Shown: positions 43,184 through 54,497, counted from the first letter of the stretch. The stretch is DNA of 64,000 nt from Rhineura floridana (GCF_030035675.1 NC_084485.1:95872838-95936837); one strand, 5' to 3'. Numbers and translations are program-made. Notes: generated by a model not told the origin, from the sequence alone.

Positions 43184-43898
43184 AAGACTGGAGCCTTAGA
43201 ATGGTAGCCAACATAATTGGATATTGTATTTTTTTATATTGCTTTCTTCATAAGCTTCCCAGGGTATATTTATTGATGGTTAGGCATTTAAAATACATAG
43301 GCATACATACATAATACCTGTAATCAAACTATGTAATATGCTTTTAATAAAAATGGCAAGCTAAGTAACTGCATAGAAATTAGAAAATATATAGGCAATT
43401 TCTGCCAAAGGATCAAACATCAGAGAGCCAATGCAAATGCTTGCAGTCACAATGAGATGGTCTTCTCTCCACCTGGGAATTCCCACTGTAGACTCCACCA
43501 CAGGCTCATTCTTTCCTCCCCCCATGCTCTTTTTTTAAATAATGTTTATCACTGCCCCATGTCCTTGCCTTCCGGATCTTGTACAGCACACTTATCCAAA
43601 CCTTTTTTTTCCCTATGTGAATCCCCAGTTTTCATACAAAAGCCCAAATTCCCATGCACAGCCACATGCGGAATTATGAGGTGACTTCATGTGAACGTAA
43701 TTTGGCCATGCCGCCATTTAATTAGTACTGACCTGAAACTGGAGGTCCTGAAACAAAGGCTGCGAGTAGGGGCACAAAAGTTGTGTAAAAGAATGGGAGG
43801 TAGGGGCTTTCACAAACTATTTTACATCCCTTCAAATGGCAACTTTTGCCACAAAATTCAAACCCCAAAATTCAGTGCAGCACACACATTGACACTCA
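43184..43898. other. Intergenic, no recognised feature
   Basis: Anonymous DNA. Confidence 0.4.
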
Positions 43899-43985
43899 CT
43901 ATGCAATCCTATTCACATCTACTCTGAAGTAAGTCCTGTTGACCTCAGTGGGACTTCTAGATAAGTGTGTATAGGATTTCAGCCT
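43899..43985. repeat. Short palindrome family B, near-complete
   Basis: Starts 'ctatgcaatcctattcacat', then 'ctctgaagtaagtcctgttg', ends 'gtgtgtataggatttcagcc': both outer ends and the inner palindrome are preserved. Confidence 0.85.
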
Positions 43986-44716
43986 TGTTTTTCTTTCCTT
44001 TATCATATAAGAAAATATTGGGCTAATGTTTTTGTTCTTCCTCTGCTTTGCTATTGCCCTGCTCAACTGCCTTATTCTATCTGCGTAGTTCTGTAATTTT
44101 CCATGGACAAACTTTTCCATCTCTTGGTCAGACAGATTACTTTTGAGTCAAGACTTTGCTATTTTCTGGGTAACAAAAGTATTGTGACTACAAGATAAAG
44201 AGGAAAAGACATGCCATATTTGTTCCTGCTTTAAGCAAGGCCAAGGCTGTTCTAAATGGAAACCTTCCCTCTCAGTTTTGGAGTGGTAGGCAAAGTCTTG
44301 ATATGGTTGTTGTGGAAATTAAGCATGTGTTTGACAGCATCTACTGCTGGTTGGGCTAACCAGCCATGAAATTTGGAGTAATGGAGTACAGTAATTAAGT
44401 CATTTTTTGTAAATTACTTGGTGAGGACAGCAGATGCTGGTAAAATGGCCATCAGGCAGCTACAGTCACAGATTCACAAATGTCACATGCAGCAAATTTA
44501 CATGTAGTAAAAACACCTGTTTGAACTCATCAGCTGCCTGCACTGATTGTGGAAATAAACACGTCTGTTAGAGAGTCACCGTTATGTAGAGAATGAATTG
44601 AAATCCTGGCCCAGCCTAAGTAAGCATGGGCATGTCACTGTCTTTCAGCACAATCTACTTCCTAGGATTGTTGTAAAGATAAAAGGGTTGCTACCCAGAG
44701 TTCCTTGAGTGAAGGG
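43986..44716. other. Intergenic; possible SINE relic near 44600-44690
   Basis: 'taggattgttgtaaagataa' near 44660 resembles a Sauria SINE body. Nothing else recognised. Confidence 0.35.
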
Positions 44717-44724
44717 TTGAATGT

Positions 44725-45010
44725 TAGGGTTGCCAGGTTCAGGGCCTGTGACTGATCCTGTATCTTTAGGAGAAGAGTAAGTCAGCCAAGTGCAGGTGTT
44801 CTTGCAACACTGTAATGGGAAAAACTACAAGGTGGAATTCTCCCTCCCCCCTGCACAACTTTTAAAGATACAGTTAAAAGTTGTGCAGGGGGGAGAATTC
44901 TATCTTGTGGTTTTTCCCATTACAGTGTTGCAAGAACACCTGCACTTGGCTGACTTTCTCTTCTCTTAAAGATACAGGATCAGTCTCAGGCCCTGAGCCT
45001 GGCAACCCTA
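44725..45010. mobile_element. 286-bp fully palindromic hAT-type element
   Basis: Perfect 8-bp duplication ttgaatgt at 44717-44724 and 45011-45018. Ends tagggttgccagg and cctggcaaccctat. The two halves are near-perfect inverted copies meeting near 44873 with almost no spacer, so one strand can fold into a stem of about 140 bp. No coding capacity; must rely on a hAT transposase from elsewhere. Confidence 0.92.
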
Positions 45011-45102
45011 TTGAATGTGAATCTAATCATAAATATCCCAACTCAGCTAAGAGTCATATGCCTAGCTGGAAGAGGAATTGGGCATACAAATGGACCACGT
45101 CA

Positions 45103-45235
45103 AAGATGAGGAACCTTTGACCCTCAAGAAGTTGTTAGTCTCTCATTGGCATCAGCCAGCATGGCCAATGGTCAGGGATGATGGGAATCATAGTCCAACA
45201 ACAACTGAAGGGCTAAAGATTCCTCTTCCCTGGGC
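45103..45235. repeat. Hairpin repeat family A, copy 10
   Basis: Centre 'cagccagcatggccaatggt' followed by 'cagggatgatgggaatcata'; outer arms decayed. Confidence 0.8.
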
Positions 45236-46574
45236 TACATGGATGGTTTCCCCAATTCTAGATCCCAGGGATGTGTTTGCATAGCCTAGGGATGGGGTTT
45301 GGTATCTGGTTCCTATCTGTTAGAATTCCAATGGCCTAGATTTCAATTAAAAAAAAATCAGATTGTAGCAGGTGATATGAAAAGCCTCTGCATGAGATCC
45401 TGAAGAGCTGCTGCCAATCAAAGTACTGTAGACAATAGACTGCCCCGATACAAAACAATTCCTAACCTAATGAATATTTGCTGGAGCAAGCTGACCACAT
45501 GAGCCTCTCTCCTTGGTGTTCATTCCCTGCTCCCATAAGAGAGAAAATGCACCACTGTTCATGAAGAATGAATGCTCCATCCCTTCCATAGTAAAGGGCC
45601 AGTCCCTTCAGGCACTCTGCATAGCTTTAGGAGAGTGAGGCATGAGCCTGCCACTTTGAACTGAGCTGCTGCAACTCCTTGGGGTGGTGTCAAGTGGAAA
45701 AATACAAAGAAGGGTTGGTGGTAGGTACATGGCTATGTGCTGGGCAAGTGGCACTGGAGACCCAATGCATAGCTTAACAAGTACAGCTGGAGACACCATG
45801 CTATACTAGCAATACATCATTAAGAGGACAATGTGTGTCCTCAGTTGCATGCACCCTGAATTCAAGGAATAGCTTGGGGAAAGTAAATAACATATATATT
45901 GGGAAATTCCTATGCCCAAATTAAGAGCTGTAAAAGTGACTAGATGCCACCTAGTTACAGCCACATTTTCAGCCTTAATTGGTTTACAAATTTGGTTACA
46001 GTGAACTATGGGGGGGGGTTGGTTGGTTTTGATTTGGTTGAAATCAGGTTGTGACCTTGAAGATGTTACACTACCATTTGTATGGTTATGGTATTGTGTA
46101 TGTTTGGGTTTCTTCTCTTCTTTTTTGCAAACTCTGCAAAACAATTTTTTACTTCCGTTTGAATGAATCACAAGCTAGCATTTTGCCCTTTGTGTTTTCC
46201 CAACATGTCCTAACCTACCATACAATCTTCCAGTTCATCTTTTCCAAAAGAGAGCATCTTCATCCTAACATAAAAAAACTGTATATATTATTTTTTTAAA
46301 ATATGATGATGCTGTGAACAGAGGAAACTGATGAGGAAATTAGCTAATCTGTTTAAGGAAAATGTACAGAAATCCTATGTACAGTTAACTAGCGGTAAGA
46401 CCCATTGAACCCCCAAAAGATCTAAAAGATCATCTCACCTGATTAAGGAATGGGTTTGCATGGAATCCCTGCTAAAATGGAGGAAAAACCATGTCCTTTT
46501 AGCTGTGCCTTGCAAGGTGCTTTAAAGTCCCAACTTTGGGACTTCAAAGGAGCTTGCACTTGATTGTGATGTTA
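45236..46574. other. Intergenic, no recognised feature
   Basis: Anonymous DNA; open frames without family features. Confidence 0.4.
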
Positions 46575-46682
46575 GGTACTTGGCAGACGGACAGCCCTAT
46601 CCACTTGTCAAATTTGGCCTGTGAAGTCGACCCTGATAAGGATCTAGCCTGTGGAGCTGAAAAGGATCCCCACCCCTAGCTG
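46575..46682. repeat. hAT-type miniature element fragment (10067 family)
   Basis: Ends 'aaaggatccccacccct', matching the reversed end of the 10067 family. Confidence 0.6.
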
Positions 46683-46689
46683 TATGTTG

Positions 46690-46805
46690 TCTACTCCAGG
46701 GATGGAGATGTTGTTGGATTCAAACTCTCATTAGCCCCAATCAGCATGGCCAATGATGGGAACTGTATTTCAGCAACATCTGGAGGCCGCGGGTTTTGCA
46801 TCCCT
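46690..46805. repeat. Hairpin repeat family A, copy 11
   Basis: 'cattagccccaatcagcatg' centre and right arm 'cagcaacatctggagg'. Confidence 0.75.
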
Positions 46806-47454
46806 TGCATAGCCCTATTTACCCATTAACTAAGTGCATAAATGAGAGGGATGCACTGGGTGAAGGTTTGAAGGGAGAGCCAGCTATCATTGTGTAAGCT
46901 CCTTCACACAGTCTGGAACTCTGATCACGTAGGGCTCCTGGTCATGTGGAGGTGCCTATGTGAGTACAGACAATTCTCCCTTCAGACCTTCACTCACTGT
47001 GTGGAAAACGATGTGAGGTGATGGGATAGGGTGGAGTTAATGTCCAAAGGGTATGCTTATGTCTTTAGTATTTCCTCACAGGACCAAATTCTGAATTGAG
47101 GATTCTGTGGTACTTTTTTAAAAAAAAGCCACAGTCCATCTTATTCATGGTTCTCCCATACCACACTAGTTTGGTTGTCCCTTAGAGTTTACCCAGTGTG
47201 ACTGGGAAAGAGAAGTCAGAGAAATCCCAACTTTCTTACTCTTAATTAAGTTTACCAAAAGGTAAATCTGAGTCTTTTCTCAGTCTGTTAAAAAATAAAA
47301 CAATTTTATGTTGTAATATTTTTGTTGAGATGTTATACCTATGAACGTGTTTGTGTGTGTGTCTGTGTACACATGTAGACCTTGAAACACACAGGATCAT
47401 TTTTTCACAGTGCGCTTTTGGACATAGAAGTGTGCAATTGTACACAGCTTCATG
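46806..47454. other. Intergenic, no recognised feature
   Basis: Anonymous DNA with a TGTG stretch near 47350. Confidence 0.4.
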
Positions 47455-47462
47455 CGATAACA

Positions 47463-48554
47463 CAGAGCTTGAAAGATTACTTTTAAAAAGGAATAAATTA
47501 CAAATTACTGTTACATGGCCTCAAAAAGGGATAAATTACCATTACAATTACAATTGTTCTGAAAGGAGTTGATTATTTTGCCATTACTCAAAAGTAATCA
47601 CTACAATTACAGTTACTTGGGGGGGAACTGGAGTGCCTACAAGGTACTGACCTTGGCTGCTGCACACCTAAGTAGCCTAAAACAACATTATAAATAAACA
47701 CACACATACAGAGGTAGTAGAATAATTCTTTTTGTCCATAAGATAGCAGTGGTGGTCTCTCTGCTGGTAAGGGAGGTGGGAAGGGAGGCAGAAGCCACCA
47801 TTCAGATCTTTGTGCATCAAACCAAGTGCAACCCCCCCCCCACACACACTCAGCCAGCAAGCATAATCTCTCTCATTCATCCACCTCCTGGACCCTGCGC
47901 TGCCACCAACTAAGGCACACCCATGCAAGCAAATATTTTCCCCTGGGGTGCGAAAAAGTTAAAACACTGCAAATGCAGCAAAGTAGCCAGGGAGGGTGAT
48001 GGTGGCCGCTTTGCACATTATGTTAAAACACAGTTTTCACACACACAGAGAGAGAGAAAGAGAGAGTGAGTGAGTGAGTGAGTGAGAGAGATACCCCCCA
48101 AACACAAGTCTTCGTCTCTCACCTCCACAGTACTGTATCTCCATTCTGCTGCTGCCTCTTTCACCCATGTCCTTGCCTTCCTTCTCCTTTCTCCCTGTAC
48201 TCCATGCTTTTCCACCACCATCCATTTTTATAACAATTGTTTTCTCCAGTCCATCCCCATCTCACTCTCCACCTCCTCCCTTGTTGCCTCCTTAACACCC
48301 ACAGAGCACAAGCGACGCTGCGCAGAAGCCCAGTTTGAGGCACGATTTTCATCTACAGATCAGAGGAGCAGAAGGCTTCCCCTGCTCCCCCCCAAGTAAT
48401 GCCCAAAAGTATTGCTAGAAATATTACAATTCTCCTCAAAAGTAATAAAATTACTCCTTGTTCTATTACAATCAAAATGTAAAGAATTACCTACTCATTC
48501 CTCAAAAAAGTAACAAATTACTAGTTTTTAGTAACTAATTACTCCCAAGCTCTG
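47463..48554. mobile_element. 1.09-kb non-autonomous hAT-type element
   Basis: Perfect 8-bp duplication cgataaca at 47455-47462 and 48555-48562. Ends cagagcttg and caagctctg. Subterminal regions on both sides repeat 'aagtaataaattac'/'attacaattac' words, as expected for transposase binding sites in hAT elements. The interior is unrelated, with a GA/GTGA microsatellite at 48044-48092. Its open frames (48082-48399 plus; 47588-47860 minus) look accidental. Confidence 0.9.
48044..48092. repeat. (GA)n(GTGA)n microsatellite
   Basis: 'cacacacagagagagagaaa' followed by 'gagtgagtgagtgagtgag'. Confidence 0.95.
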
Positions 48555-48562
48555 CGATAACA

Positions 48563-49457
48563 TTATCTAAAGCATCCGTTACTACCCATGTTGTCTGTAC
48601 ACACAGGTGGGTGTGTTTTCAAACTCCCCTCCCCTCAATTAGTGTTTCTACAACCCCTTTTTAATTCATTTATTTATGGCAGTCTTTAGAAAGTTGTTGA
48701 TATACTGATATATATGGATGCATATTACTATATAGAGGCAGCTAAGTTACTGTACTTTTTCTTGTGCCCATTTCATTTATAGGCAAGATAAACATGAGGG
48801 AGCGGGGTGACACAGCCCTGCAACATCAGTAGGTCTGCTCTAATAGGAGGTGACCTGAGAAAGAGCTCCCTATGTACACATGTATGCAGCAAACACTTGA
48901 GAAGTGCATTCTCTTCACAAAATGGATTGTGACTTCTAGCAGAATGCACCGTACAACTGACAAACAGTGTGGGACACGGACAACAGCGGGATAATGTTGT
49001 TTGTGTACACACCCCAAAAAGACACTTGCATCAAGCACTGAATACACCTTATCATGCAGTGTGTACATGCACTATATCTCTTTAGTGCATGTAATTACTT
49101 AGTTGCTGAGTTGCTCTTTATTTATGTGTTTGTTTCAAACAGTATAAGTGTTTTTTGTAAATCCTTTTGCTATCTTGTATATACAATCTGTGATGTATAT
49201 TTTTTGTTGTAAATCAAACATGTTTTTAAAACAATGAAAAACAAAACACCAAGATGTGTAATCACGAGCTTTTTCCAACACTGGAGATTACAAAAGGTTT
49301 TATTTTTTATTTATTTAACAAAATGTATATACCGCTTGAATGTAAATGACCTCTATGGCGATTGTCCTGACTTGGAAAGAATAGTTTCTTGCACATGGCT
49401 TTATTGGGGCAGAGGTAAGAACAGCACAACATACTGAATATAGAGGTCTGTTCCGAG
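48563..49457. other. Intergenic; weak L2 3'-end piece at 49305-49365
   Basis: 'tttatttaacaaaatgtata' 'taccgctt' resembles a reversed L2 3' end. The rest is anonymous. Confidence 0.35.
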
Positions 49458-49803
49458 CAATCGTTCCCAAGCTTTTTTCCCCATGAACCACTGGAAAATT
49501 GCTGAGGGTCTTGCTGGGCCACTTAATTATTTTCTCAGCCTATTGTAGCAATTGTAATGTGCAAGGCGCTGTATGATTTTTCATTGTATTTTGCTGCTTC
49601 TTTTATTTCTTATATTGCATTTTATTGGATCACAATTTGTAGTCGACAGAATTCAAATGGTAATACAATAAAATACAACATGAGAAATAAAAGAAGCAAC
49701 CCAATCCAATTAAGAATCAAAATGAATATTTAATGTGAACATTCATGCTGAATGAAGCTCAAGGGCCACTGGTGGTCCAAGGACCACCATTTGGGAACTT
49801 CTG
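49458..49803 (-). repeat. 346-bp miniature DNA element, TTCCCAA ends
   Basis: Ends 'caatcgttcccaag' and 'tttgggaacttctg'. The interior 'cttcttttatttcttatatt' and 'aatacaacatgagaaataaa' forms an inner palindrome. An inverted relative lies at 55003-55321. Flanks show no good duplication. Confidence 0.75.
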
Positions 49804-50279
49804 TTATAGCAAGTTTGATTAATGTCACTATATTCAACCTCTTTCTTTCAAAACTAGTTTCTAGACTGACATGTTTATTGATTGCTTCCCCCCCCTTCAC
49901 ATGAGCTGTGAATTTAAACCAGGTAACTAATATTCTTTATATCAGCTATTGTAAGAACAGTGTATTGAGGCTTCTGTTGACACCAGAATAATAAGAACAA
50001 ATTCATTGTAAATTATGCTTAAGCTTTCCCGTATTTAATATTTGGAAAAAATCACTCAAAATAACACTTGTTGCTAAATGCCTTGCTCTTGACTAAAAAT
50101 AGCACAGCCGAGGAGTGTCTCATGTGGGGCTTTCGTTTTAATTAATATTTCAGAGCCGTTCCTTGCAGATGAAGAAAGTAAGGCTCCTATTCATAAAAAT
50201 GCTGGCATTCTGCCACAAAAGTTGCTTTACTGAACAAAGAGGGAAAAGCTGGAATGTGTCTTTCCAGCAGGAATACATA
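49804..50279. other. Intergenic; possible conserved non-coding block 49990-50270
   Basis: No repeat recognised at 49990-50270; contains 'gttttaattaatatttcaga' and similar homeobox-like cores. HAL1-like copy 2 is inserted at its edge. Conservation cannot be judged here. Confidence 0.3.
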
Positions 50280-50296
50280 TTATTTTTATTTAATTC
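50280..50296. repeat. Left target-site duplication of HAL1-like copy 2
   Basis: ttatttttatttaattc, identical to 52288-52304. Confidence 0.92.
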
Positions 50297-50884
50297 TTTT
50301 TTTTTTTTCAATAATTTTTATTCAGATTTTCATAAAACATACAAGACAAAATCATAAAACATTCAAAGACAAAAAACAAAATCAAAAATAGTTAAACAAA
50401 AAGAAAAAAAGAAAAGAAAAAGAAAAAACAAAAATAAAAAATAAAGAGTAAAATATTGACTTCCCATTTGTCAAAGATCAAATCAGTTATAAGTCTATAA
50501 TATATAGCAATCCTGTCTCTTAAGTCATATTATAAAATCACTTTCCTCCAGTAGTTATCTTACTTAATCATCAAATCTCATAAACATTACTTTATTCTTT
50601 CCACAAAAAGTCAAAGAGAGGTTTCAATTCTTTAAGAAATATATCTATCAATTTTTTTTTTCCAGATAAGCATATCGATTAATCCATCTCATTACTAATT
50701 ATGATAATCTTATTGTCATAACCATAGTCAAAATAAACATTTCAATTAATCCATCACATCAGAATCTGTTAGGTTCAGTAATTTCAGTAGCCATTGTTCT
50801 ATTATCTCTATTAGTTCCATTTTCCATCTTCCATCTTCAGTAGTCTTGTTAAGTCCAGTAATTTCAATATCCAATCTTCCATTA

Positions 50885-51535
50885 TCAGTATTCCATAATA
50901 ATCTTGCTGTCAAAGCCATAGTCATATAGTAAGAGTCTGATGGGAATTACCTCTATCCCAAATATTTTCTTGCCATCCATTCTGAATAAGTTGCTGAAAT
51001 ACTGCTGTAAAATCATATCTCTGTTCTTTTTTTCAAAATACACTGGGTCATCTCTTAAAAGTTTTTCCATTGTCACATGGCTGCAGTTAATTCCATAGAT
51101 TTTCTCTATATTGGGCTCCATCACATCATTCCAGTCCAGAAGATAATCCATGCCATTGATAACTTTATCTCTAGAATCTTCATTAATTTCTTCAGAGATA
51201 ACATTGAGTTCCAAACAATAGATTTTATTTCTAAAGTCCATAGACTCCAAATCTTGTTCCTGTTCCACGTTTGTTCCAATCTCCGGGATCTCCTCTCTCA
51301 CAGGGACCCCTATTCCAGTCTCCAGGGTCTCCTCTCTCACAGGGACCCCTGTTCCAATCTCCGGGGTCTCCTCTCTCACAGGGACCCCTTCCAGGGTCAC
51401 CTCTCTCACAGGGACCCTTATATCTTTAATCTCCTGCTTCATTTTACTCAATTCAATTTTCGTTATCTCAATCTCATCCATTATTCTCTGAAACATAGTT
51501 ATTTCCAGATTCTCAGCCACTTTCTTAATTGCCAT
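50885..51535 (-). CDS. HAL1-like ORF1 protein (216 aa, complete)
   Basis: The start is set at 51535 (MAIKKVAENLEI) because it aligns with the copy 1 start MTIKKVAETLD; an in-frame ATG nine codons earlier is not shared. N-terminal coiled coil at residues 9-40, then a repeat of about 13 residues (VPVREETPEIGTG and two variants, 39 bp each, about 51290-51410), then an L1-type RNA-recognition domain ('CLELNVISEEINEDSRDKV', 'EKIYGINCSHVTMEKL', 'NRDMILQQYFSNLFRMDGKK'). It stops after 'LLLYDYGFDSKI', lacking the ordinary L1 C-terminal domain. The frame is open throughout. L1 ORF1 is an RNA chaperone; activity of this form is unproven. Confidence 0.8.
   Translation of the reverse strand: MAIKKVAENLEITMFQRIMDEIEITKIELSKMKQEIKDIRVPVREVTLEGVPVREETPEIGTGVPVREETLETGIGVPVREEIPEIGTNVEQEQDLESMDFRNKIYCLELNVISEEINEDSRDKVINGMDYLLDWNDVMEPNIEKIYGINCSHVTMEKLLRDDPVYFEKKNRDMILQQYFSNLFRMDGKKIFGIEVIPIRLLLYDYGFDSKIIMEY
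51290..51415 (-). repeat. 39-bp in-frame minisatellite inside HAL1-like ORF1
   Basis: Three or so units of 'ctcctctctcacagggaccc'-type sequence; each unit is 13 codons, so length changes keep the frame. Absent from copy 1. Confidence 0.85.
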
Positions 51536-52287
51536 TTTAAAAGAAAAATATAGGAAAACCACTTCTTATTTCAGCAACAATTGGGTTAATACTCCAAACT
51601 TGGTGACATCACAGTATAAACAGAGCAGACAGCCTTATCTCTCCAATAGTTAAGTAAACAAAATGCAGTTCCCAGGATCGAAGCAATTAATGGCAATCGT
51701 CAAGAAACAGATTCGTCAAAATAAAATAGACCAAAAAGAGAGTAGTCTCAAAACAGTATAATATTTTTCAAAATAAAAATCTGGAATAGAAATCCCTCTT
51801 CTGTGTGTATCTTTAGAATGCAAATCCAGGACAGCTTTTTGCAACAAAAACAGAGATAAGCTATTAATTAGTGCGTAGCAGAGAGAAGTTACGGCTCCCC
51901 AGTGAGATGTCAAAAACCGATCAATCTGGCAAATCTCTTTTAAACAGCAACAATTTAAGTCAAGTAAAAGAAAAATATAGAAAGAAGGGTGCTTGCCTGT
52001 TAGTGCGTTCTCTCTTAGAAGATAAGATGAACGTTCGCTTTAACAGATAGAGCTTGCTGTTGAAAATCCGTCCCACCTTCGTCGGCTGGACCTCGTCCCA
52101 TAAATTAATGAGATCTGGTCGTCCCAACAAAAATAGGCTTTGAGGTTAATCTCTTCGTTTCTCCCTACCCGGGAGAAGTTTAATCAGTCAAAAAAAAAAG
52201 AAAAAACTGACTGATATATCTGAATAAGCTTCTTTTGAGGCAGGAGCCCGTCTCAAAAGCAGGCACAGGCTAAGTCACCCTTCCCGC

Positions 52288-52304
52288 TTATTTTTATTTA
52301 ATTC
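52288..52304. repeat. Right target-site duplication of HAL1-like copy 2
   Basis: ttatttttatttaattc, identical to 50280-50296. Confidence 0.92.
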
Positions 52305-52774
52305 ATAAATCCTTTCTCACCCCATTGACTAAAGGTGAATTTTTTAAAAAATACTACTGATGTTGAGACGGTAGGAGGGAGGCTTTCCAAAAAAGCCAGG
52401 AAAGAGCCCTTGCATTTTAAAGGGCTATACCAATACTAATGATACAGAAAACAGTGTCACAATTGTGTTGGGGCAAAAAAAAAAAATGAAGTAAGGCGCG
52501 ACAATTTACAGCCAACACACAATTATCTGAATTCACATATTTCAAGCTGATGTAGCCATTACAAGACAACTAAATTTGGCATCACAAAAATCAATAAAGT
52601 GTTTTTTTAAAAGTAGATATGAACCAATTAGAGTATGTTCACAAGATTACTTCCTAAAAGTCTGTTTTTTAAAAAACTTTCTGGAAGACCTAAGAAGATA
52701 GACATTGTACAAGACTTCCTGCACTCATGGCAGGTCTCCAGTACAAATATTTGTTGATTTTATTATGAGTTTAA
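52305..52774. other. Intergenic, no recognised feature
   Basis: Anonymous AT-rich DNA. Confidence 0.4.
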
Positions 52775-52935
52775 CTGTAATGGCTCCCTTCAAAGAAACC
52801 TGGGAATTGTAGTTTGGCGAGAGGACTGATAATTCTTTATCTCACAAGCTTCAGTTCCCAGGGTTTCCTGAAGAGGAATGGCAATAAAACAAGTTTCACT
52901 TTGTGGTGAGGATTTGTGCTCCTTCTGACACTTTT
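52775..52935. repeat. Probable miniature DNA element with ZNF143-like site
   Basis: 'acctgggaattgtagtttgg' and 'cttcagttcccagggtttcc' form inverted arms. The reverse of 52800-52813 is actacaattcccag, matching the core of the ZNF143/THAP11 motif. No duplication seen. Confidence 0.5.
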
Positions 52936-53164
52936 GTACTAATCCTGAAGAGAAGGAAGTATCAGAAAGTGCATGCCTTTTCAAAAAGTGATGGTGGTGG
53001 GGAAAAAGCAGGAGTTCTGTTCCTGGATCAAAAAATGTTTTTGGCATAAACATTAAATGAATTGTTGCTCCCCCCCCCAAAATTTTTTTCTTCAAATTCT
53101 ACTTTGCAAATTGTAATCTTAAATATTCACTGAGTTTTCTCTTAATATGCTGTCAGTCATTCTT

Positions 53165-53380
53165 GATTTAAGAACACAGAAGAAGAGCTCTGCTGGATCA
53201 GTCCAAAGAGCCACTTAGTCCAGCATCCTGTTCTCACAGTGGCCAGCCAGATGCCTATAGCAAGCAGGACATGAATGCAACAGCACTTTTCCTCTTGTGT
53301 TTCCAAGCAACAGGTCTTCAGAAGCATACTCCCTCTGATACTGGAGGTAGAACAGCCATCGTGGCTAGTAGCCATGGATA
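53165..53380 (-). mobile_element. CR1-type LINE 3'-end fragment
   Basis: Reversed CR1 3' UTR: 'aagagctctgctggatcagt', 'tagtccagcatcctgttctc', 'acagtggccagccagatgcc', 'catactccctctgatactgg'. Confidence 0.85.
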
Positions 53381-54497
53381 ACTTTATTCAGTGCTTTCTT
53401 GGTAAAAATTGTGGTGCTGATACTTATACCTTGATAGGAGTGCCGCAGGTGCCAGCACAAAATGTTTGCTGTGAGCAGCAAAAAAAAGAGGTGGCAGTAC
53501 TCCATAGCAGTGAGTACTGTCACAAAAGTACCGTCATTCTCCATGAAGTTGTATTATCACATTCACACTGGTGGCTTTCTCGTTTTAGAAGGGAGTCTGA
53601 GATGCCCTCTTCCAATTCTATTCTAATGTCAATATTGGACTACTGCCACAGTCTACAGACTCTTATCCAGCAATGAGATGCAGGGTTTCTCTGTTCTTGC
53701 CTGCTGCCAATGGATTGGGGGGGGCCTTGAAGGTAAAGTAAGTTTGCAAGAGGTACAAGCTGAATAACTTGAGAAACTGTGCACTAGTTACTATACGGAG
53801 AACATCGTATTTTGGATGAGCACCATATGTATTATTCCACTCCTGGAAATATCATGTATTCATTACTTTTTTTAATGTTTGGTTTTCACCTTCACACTAA
53901 GCTTGCCATCAATCTGAACTCCAGCATGCTATTCCCCCTGCAAGACTTTCTCCTGCACTCTGCTGTCATGGTGTGTCCATCTTCTCAGCATTTATTATAG
54001 CCAGTAATAATTTGCTAGTCAGGAAAAAGCAATTACAAAAACTATCTCTGCTATGTACACACAGGTGCATACACACACACACACACAGTCTGCCAGCATG
54101 ATTATTTTCTTTCACCGCAATCTCACTTGTACAGTCCCAAACCACAAACACTCTTACAAGACTAATACTGAAGTGACCTTGTGTTACTCCATAAAATGTG
54201 CTGCCATCTGCTGTCCCAGGTGCGGCACTAGAGAAAAATCTGGCAAAGAGAACCTCTTCACCAATCCATCTGGCCTAGGATGATCCCACTCTGCCCCAAC
54301 AGCACACTGCCAGCTTTCCCAACAAACAACCCAGGTCTTGTTTCTAAGGTGCCCCCTAATGTGAAACATGTTCCCTTGCCTAGGTGTTTTGCTCCCAGCC
54401 TGCCTGGCATGAGAGCAGAAACAAACCTGTTCTCCTCATTACTGTCTGGTGCATTTCCTCAATGCAGCGCACAATGCTGCCCTCCACAAATGTGTAG
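53381..54497. other. Intergenic; (CA)n at 54069-54088
   Basis: No gene recognised. Includes a short CA microsatellite. Confidence 0.4.

Larger units (their letters stand above)
50297..52287 (-). mobile_element. L1-derived half LINE (HAL1-like), copy 2, unsplit
   Basis: On the minus strand: 5' end at 52287 (gcgggaagggtgac), a 5' UTR of about 750 bp, ORF1 51535-50885, a 3' UTR of about 590 bp and a poly-A tail (T-run at 50297) with 'aataaaaattattga' just before it. A perfect 17-bp duplication bounds it. The total is 1.99 kb with no ORF2. The 3' UTR is longer than in copy 1 because a 'ccagtaatttcaatatcc'-type segment is repeated two or three times (about 50690-50890). Confidence 0.88.

Noticed and set aside
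48082-48399. Transposase frame in the 47463 hAT-type element
   Set aside because: Pro/Ser/Thr-rich with no hAT dimerisation or catalytic motifs; low complexity.
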